Positions 60,446 to 64,000 of a stretch of DNA of 64,000 nucleotides are shown here, piece after piece. Made by a program: the position numbers and the translations under genes. The DNA lies in the NCBI RefSeq assembly GCF_039696035.1, contig NZ_CP155567.1, forward strand, positions 2,599,001 to 2,663,000, written 5' to 3'. Positions within the stretch are counted from its first letter, which is position 1. The number at the start of each line of letters is the position of its first letter. The notes beneath the pieces were generated by a model. It did no database searches. It saw only the letters and a program-made list of their open reading frames with translations, and had not been told where the DNA came from. The DNA is from Microbulbifer sp. SAOS-129_SWC. GTDB taxonomy: Bacteria > Pseudomonadota > Gammaproteobacteria > Pseudomonadales > Cellvibrionaceae.

Positions 60446-61174
60446 TCAACTGTCGAGGGCGCGACGTATTTCCACGATGGTAGCCACTCCGGCCGGGTTG
60501 TCGCCGTGCACGCAGATGGTATCCGCGGCCAACTGCAGTGTGGTGCCGTCAGCGGTCACCACCTCGCCACGGCAGAGCCCCTCCACCTGGCGCACGATGT
60601 CGCCGGTATCGTGCAATACCGCGCCATCTTCCGCGCGGGGCTGCAGGCGACCGTCGGCGCGGTAGCGACGGTCGGCGAACGCCTCGAACAGCAGCGGCAC
60701 ACCGTACTCAGCCGCCAGCGCGCGGTAGCGTTCGCTGTCCGGCGTCGCCATCAGCAGGAGCGGCAATGGCTCGCCGGCACTGGCCAGCGCCGCGAGTATC
60801 GCGCGCAATACCGCATCGTTGCGCATCATGTCATTGTAGAGAGCGCCGTGCGGCTTCAGGTATTCCACCTGCGCCTGCTCGGCGGTGCACAGCGCGCGCA
60901 GTGCGCCCAGCTGGTAGAGCACCATTGCGGTGATTTCGTCGGCCGAGCAATCCATCGAGCGGCGGCCGAAGCCGACCAGGTCGGGATAGGCGGGATGCGC
61001 GCCTATGTTTACCCCACACTCGCGCGCCAGGCGCACCGTGCGCCGAATACCGACCGGGTCGCCGGCGTGGAAGCCGCAGGCAACATTGGCCATATCGATG
61101 TGCGGCATCACGGTGCGCTCATCCACCAGCTGCCAGTTGCCAAACCCCTCACCGAGATCGCAATTCAGTTTCAT
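60446..61174 (-). CDS. pxpA: 5-oxoprolinase subunit PxpA
   Basis: The protein has 242 residues, a LamB/YcsF family member. Motifs: LNCDLGEGFGNWQ, MPHIDMANVACGFHAGDPVGIRRTVRLARECGVNIGAHPAYPDL, VEYLKPHGALYNDM and the end CVHGDNPAGVATI. It is one subunit of the ATP-dependent enzyme that opens 5-oxoproline to glutamate. It follows pxpC by 33 bases. Confidence 0.95.
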   Translation of the reverse strand: MKLNCDLGEGFGNWQLVDERTVMPHIDMANVACGFHAGDPVGIRRTVRLARECGVNIGAHPAYPDLVGFGRRSMDCSADEITAMVLYQLGALRALCTAEQAQVEYLKPHGALYNDMMRNDAVLRAILAALASAGEPLPLLLMATPDSERYRALAAEYGVPLLFEAFADRRYRADGRLQPRAEDGAVLHDTGDIVRQVEGLCRGEVVTADGTTLQLAADTICVHGDNPAGVATIVEIRRALDS

Positions 61175-61207
61175 TGCGTCGTCATTCCTTCAATCACCAG
61201 AGGATGG

Positions 61208-62137
61208 TCACGACGCGTCGGCGGCAAAAAAGCGCCGCAAACGCGCCAGTTCGGCCTGCGCCTCGCGCAGGTCGCCCAATTCAAATTGTACCTCGTCGCC
61301 CGGGCGGGCCTGCGCGAGATGATCGAGATCGACACGGTAGACATGCCCCAGCTTGGGATAGCCACCGATCGTCTGGCAGTCGGGCATCAGCACAATCGGC
61401 TGGCCGTTGCCCGGCATCTGAATCGCCCCCGGTGCCACCGCCTCGGAAATCAGGTTGCCCGGCACCGGCTCCAGCGCCGCCCCCTGCAGGCGCACGCCCA
61501 TGCGGTCGGATTGCGGAGAAACCTGGTAAGTGTGCGCAAAGAAGCGTTGCCGCTGTGCGGCGGGAAACTGCTCGAACTGGTTCGACGGCACCACGCGCAG
61601 GCGCACCCGGCGCGAATAAGTGCGCGCGAACTCAGCCGGCATGCAGGTGGCCCGCGCGCGCGCCGCGGCGGTATAGGGCAGCTGATCACCGTCGGCCAGT
61701 GCGCGCCCGTCGAGACCGCCGAGGCGCTCCCCCACGTTGGTGGCGCGGCTGCCCCACACCGACGGCGTCAGGATGCCGCCCGCCAACGCCACATAGCTGC
61801 GCAGACCGCTACGGGCAATACCGCCTTCGAGCAACCCGCCGGCCGGTATCAGGCTGGTGGCCCAGTTTTGCAGCGGTTGGCCGTTCAGGCGCCAGCCGCA
61901 ATCGGCACCCGCCAGCGCCACCCAGGTAGCAGCGGCGAAACGCAACGCAAAGGGACCCAGGCAGATCTCCAGCAGCGCCGCGGAAGCGGAATTATCCAGC
62001 AGGTAATTGGCCCAGCCGGCGGCGTGACTGTCGGCGCTGCCACTGACACTTACACCAAGGTGTTGCTGGCCGCGGCGACCGCTGTCCTGGATCAACGTCT
62101 GAGGGCCGGCGCGCTCGACCGTGGCGAAATCAGTCAT
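61208..62137 (-). CDS. pxpC: 5-oxoprolinase subunit PxpC
   Basis: The protein has 309 residues from ATG 62137, with the family motifs TLIQDSGRRGQQHLGVSVSGSADSHA, YVALAGGILTPSVWGSRAT, and QVSPQSDRMGVRLQG. The gene start overlaps the pxpB end by 8 bases. The frame extends upstream to 62434 but that part is antisense-like low-complexity sequence inside pxpB and is rejected. It works with PxpA and PxpB. Confidence 0.95.
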   Translation of the reverse strand: MTDFATVERAGPQTLIQDSGRRGQQHLGVSVSGSADSHAAGWANYLLDNSASAALLEICLGPFALRFAAATWVALAGADCGWRLNGQPLQNWATSLIPAGGLLEGGIARSGLRSYVALAGGILTPSVWGSRATNVGERLGGLDGRALADGDQLPYTAAARARATCMPAEFARTYSRRVRLRVVPSNQFEQFPAAQRQRFFAHTYQVSPQSDRMGVRLQGAALEPVPGNLISEAVAPGAIQMPGNGQPIVLMPDCQTIGGYPKLGHVYRVDLDHLAQARPGDEVQFELGDLREAQAELARLRRFFAADAS

Positions 62138-62828
62138 CAAGCAGGCCTCCCAGCTCCAGGTAGCGCTGGCGTGTGACCGGCGCGAAGCGCACCCGATCCC
62201 CCACCTGCAATAACACCCGGGGCGGATTGCAGTCGCGCTCGAACAGCGCCAGCGGGCAGCGCCCCAGGAGGTTCCAGCCGCCGGGGCAGCTGTCGGGGTA
62301 TACCGCCGTCTGCGCATCCGCCACCGCGACCGAACCGGCCGGCACCCGCGGGCGCGGATTCTCCAGGCGCGGCGCGCGCAGTGGCTCCGGCACCATGCCC
62401 ATAAAAGCAAAACCGGGGCGAAATCCCAGCGCATAAACCCGGTATTCCGTGCCGCTGTGCAGCGCGATCACGGATTCCTCATCCATGCCGGCGAATGCTG
62501 CCAGCCGCTGCAGGTCGGGGGCCGCCTCGATGCCATAATAGACTGGCAACTCGACGCTGCGCCCGGCCGGTGCCGCGCTGTCGCCGCCATCGCCAACCGA
62601 CTCGGCAATGGTGCGCAGGCGCTGTGCCAGTGCATCGCGCTGCCAGCGCCGCACATCGTAATAGACGGTGACACTGCAATAGGATGGCACCAGGTCGGTC
62701 AGACCGTCGCCCAATTGCCCGCGCAGGGTCTCAACCAGCTGCGTCACGCGCGCCAGTGCGGCTTCACCACGGGTGTCCGCGACATAAATGGTGATTGATT
62801 CATCGCTGGAATCGCAAAACTTCAGCAT
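62130..62828 (-). CDS. pxpB: 5-oxoprolinase subunit PxpB
   Basis: The protein has 232 residues. Family features include DLVPSYCSVTVYYD, ELPVYYGIEAAPDL, HSGTEYRVYALGFRPGFAFMGMVPEPL and GGWNLLGRCPLALF. It forms a complex with PxpC, an allophanate-hydrolase-like pair. First gene of pxpBCA; ATG 62828. The gap upstream to the YchJ-like gene is divergent and about 124 bases. Confidence 0.95.
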   Translation of the reverse strand: MLKFCDSSDESITIYVADTRGEAALARVTQLVETLRGQLGDGLTDLVPSYCSVTVYYDVRRWQRDALAQRLRTIAESVGDGGDSAAPAGRSVELPVYYGIEAAPDLQRLAAFAGMDEESVIALHSGTEYRVYALGFRPGFAFMGMVPEPLRAPRLENPRPRVPAGSVAVADAQTAVYPDSCPGGWNLLGRCPLALFERDCNPPRVLLQVGDRVRFAPVTRQRYLELGGLLDD

Positions 62829-62952
62829 CCAGTTGTCTTCCCAAACCGGTTAGGAGCTCGGCAATCGCGCGCCGACTCCGACTGTTGCCGTACCAGAAGC
62901 AAGCCTGCCACAATATGTACCCCACTGCATTGTTTCGAATGATCCACGTACC

Positions 62953-63339
62953 ATGATAGAAGCCTCTGCCCCCTGCCCGTGCGGCTCGAACAAATCCTTC
63001 GACCAGTGTTGCCAGTTGTATCTGTCCGGCAAGGCCTACCCGCGGGACGCCGAAACGCTGATGCGCAGTCGCTACAGTGCCTATGTGACCGGTAACCTGC
63101 CGTATCTACGCAAGTCATGGCACCCGGATACCTGTCCCGAGCTGAACGCTGACGACATGACCACACAGTGGTTGCGGCTCGAGGTGATCAAGAGCAAAAA
63201 GGGGCTGAAAAAATCCGTGGTGGAATTCAAGGCGTGGTTTCAGGAAGGCGGCAGTGAGCGGGCGCTGCACGAGATTTCGCTGTTCAGGCTGTACAAAAAG
63301 CGCTGGGTGTACGTCGAAGCGTTGGCGGACTGGGACTAG
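62953..63339 (+). CDS. YchJ-like SEC-C motif protein
   Basis: The protein has 128 residues. The N-terminal zinc-binding SEC-C motif is CPCGSNKSFDQCC at residues 8-20, followed by the YchJ pattern YPRDAETLMRSRYSAYVTGNLPYLRKSWHPDT. The C-terminal NTF2-like part ends LHEISLFRLYKKRWVYVEAL. Role unknown. ATG 62953 without a strong ribosome site, but the family start is preserved. Confidence 0.9.
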   Translation: MIEASAPCPCGSNKSFDQCCQLYLSGKAYPRDAETLMRSRYSAYVTGNLPYLRKSWHPDTCPELNADDMTTQWLRLEVIKSKKGLKKSVVEFKAWFQEGGSERALHEISLFRLYKKRWVYVEALADWD

Positions 63340-63347
63340 AGGCGGAC

Positions 63348-63563
63348 TCAGGCGGCGGGATGCGCTGGGCAAGGTGCCAATCGGGCATCGCGGGAGCCCT
63401 TCCACTCCCGCGCCGCCTTCCTGGCCTGCTGTTTGCTGGCAAAACGTTCACCAGACCTGGCCCGCTGGTGGGCTCCCCCTTTACGCAATAGCGGGTTCTG
63501 GGCCACGCGGTTGCGCGGCTTCGGTGCCGGCACTGCGAGCTTGATGGATTTTTTGTTTTTCAT
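63348..63563 (-). CDS. Small basic disordered protein
   Basis: The protein has 71 residues from ATG 63563, supported by AGGAGA upstream. It begins MKNKKSIKLAVPAPKPRNRVAQNPLLRKGGAHQ and is rich in Lys, Arg and Ala. Short basic proteins with this layout occur in many proteobacteria; function is unknown. It is convergent with the YchJ-like gene, nine bases apart. Confidence 0.7.
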   Translation of the reverse strand: MKNKKSIKLAVPAPKPRNRVAQNPLLRKGGAHQRARSGERFASKQQARKAAREWKGSRDARLAPCPAHPAA

Positions 63564-64000
63564 CGACACTTCTCCTCTGGATTAATCGGGTTCCCGGCCT
63601 CTGGCATTGCTGCCAGGAGCCGGCTGGACTTCCCTGTCCGCGCTGGATGCGAAAACGATTGCAGGCAGTTTCTGCGCTTTAGGGCCTGACGGCATACAAA
63701 GCGCGTGGCAACTCTCACCTCAAGGGCATCCCGCCACGGTTTCGGGTTGTCCGGCTTCCGGGTCGCCATTTCCGGCTTCCCGCTAACGGGCTGTGGTTCA
63801 ATTGCCCTGTGACAGATATTGTTACAGACAAATTTACAGGCATAGGCAACTCCTGGACTGAGCCACATCTCGGTTAAATGGCCTTTGCAGCGCCAAAAAA
63901 AAAGCCCCGGCGAACGCCAGGGCTTTGGATATCTGGCTTGAAAGGCGATACGACCTTTCAAGCGCGAGCACATGAAAGGTGTGTCAGCTGGGCTGGTTGT
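63564..64000. other. Intergenic region at the window edge
   Basis: About 440 bases. The minus-strand frame at 63560-63973 has no family match and passes through a terminator, so it is not called. The region should hold the promoter of the small basic protein and the 3' end of a minus-strand gene beyond the window. Confidence 0.5.
63894..63927 (-). terminator. Intrinsic terminator of a minus-strand gene beyond the window
   Basis: A hairpin with stem AAAGCCC/GGGCTTT and inner GGC/GCC pairs is preceded on the plus strand by nine A, giving a T-run on the minus strand. A second hairpin (GCTTGAAAGG with CCTTTCAAGC, 63936-63963) lies just outside it. Confidence 0.85.

Noticed and set aside
60506..62176. 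556-codon plus-strand frame antisense to pxpA and pxpC
   Set aside because: Both strands cannot be coding here; the pxp genes have strong family motifs and the antisense frame has none.
63560..63973. 137-codon minus-strand frame at the right edge
   Set aside because: It runs through an intrinsic terminator and has no family match.

Overview
The window is about 64 kb of GC-rich chromosomal DNA from an aerobic, heterotrophic gammaproteobacterium, probably marine. Cellvibrionales or Halieaceae-like bacteria fit best, but the genus cannot be fixed from this sequence. The evidence is the gene mix: cytochrome bo3 oxidase, a one-piece indolepyruvate ferredoxin oxidoreductase, a ChrR/sigma-E stress locus, yebG with a LexA box, murQ, glcDEF and pxpABC. 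Genes are dense, operons are tight with many ATGA or TGATG overlaps, and many GC-rich antisense frames are open without being genes. No rRNA, tRNA, CRISPR array, prophage or plasmid functions were seen. The only mobile element is one intact IS30-family copy in an AT-richer patch.

Layout. 1-1436: end of cyoBCD (terminal oxidase). 1437-3419: AT-richer insert with an IS30-family element and a secreted NTF2-like protein. 3486-6309: single genes (spermidine-synthase-like enzyme, secreted yellow/MRJP-type protein, glycine-zipper lipoprotein). 6513-13806: an ECF sigma factor and its ChrR-type zinc anti-sigma factor, divergent from a seven-gene operon for membrane lipid modification. The two promoters facing away from each other both match the Rhodobacter sigma-E type with an 18-bp spacer. 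13898-18195: fused indolepyruvate ferredoxin oxidoreductase divergent from an Lrp/AsnC regulator. 18226-28684: DUF2905 protein, M3 peptidase, GST, class II DAHP synthase, aromatic aminotransferase, and a MarR regulator divergent from the homogentisate pathway (hmgA, fahA, maiA). 28729-32944: AraC regulator, SDR, old yellow enzyme and MFS exporter. 33109-35640: DUF1254/DUF1214 protein and an MscS channel.

35668-43472: a complete [NiFe]-hydrogenase maturation operon (hypF, hypC, SIS-domain gene, hypD, hypE, an unusual 186-aa gene, hypA, hypB), preceded by a truncated relic of a hydrogenase-operon NifU-type protein. No hydrogenase structural genes are present. The operon composition resembles that found with high-affinity group 1h (formerly group 5) enzymes. 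43927-46655: a lipoprotein and a second ECF sigma operon. 46750-49145: DUF924, LysE exporter, SOS-regulated yebG and MAPEG genes. 49198-51902: two exported amidohydrolases, one lacking the metal motif. 52056-55282: XRE regulator, hybrid histidine kinase, and secreted small and HNH proteins. 55586-63563: murQ, glcDEF (glycolate oxidase), pxpBCA (5-oxoprolinase), a YchJ-like protein and a small basic protein.

How the parts may work together. Aromatic amino acid metabolism recurs between 13.9 and 28.7 kb. The aminotransferase makes arylpyruvates, which can be oxidised by the ferredoxin oxidoreductase or, through an hpd gene not in this window, enter the homogentisate route. The sigma-E/ChrR locus would sense singlet oxygen or related stress and remodel unsaturated fatty acids. 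The hyp cluster implies that a [NiFe] hydrogenase exists elsewhere in the genome or has recently been lost here.
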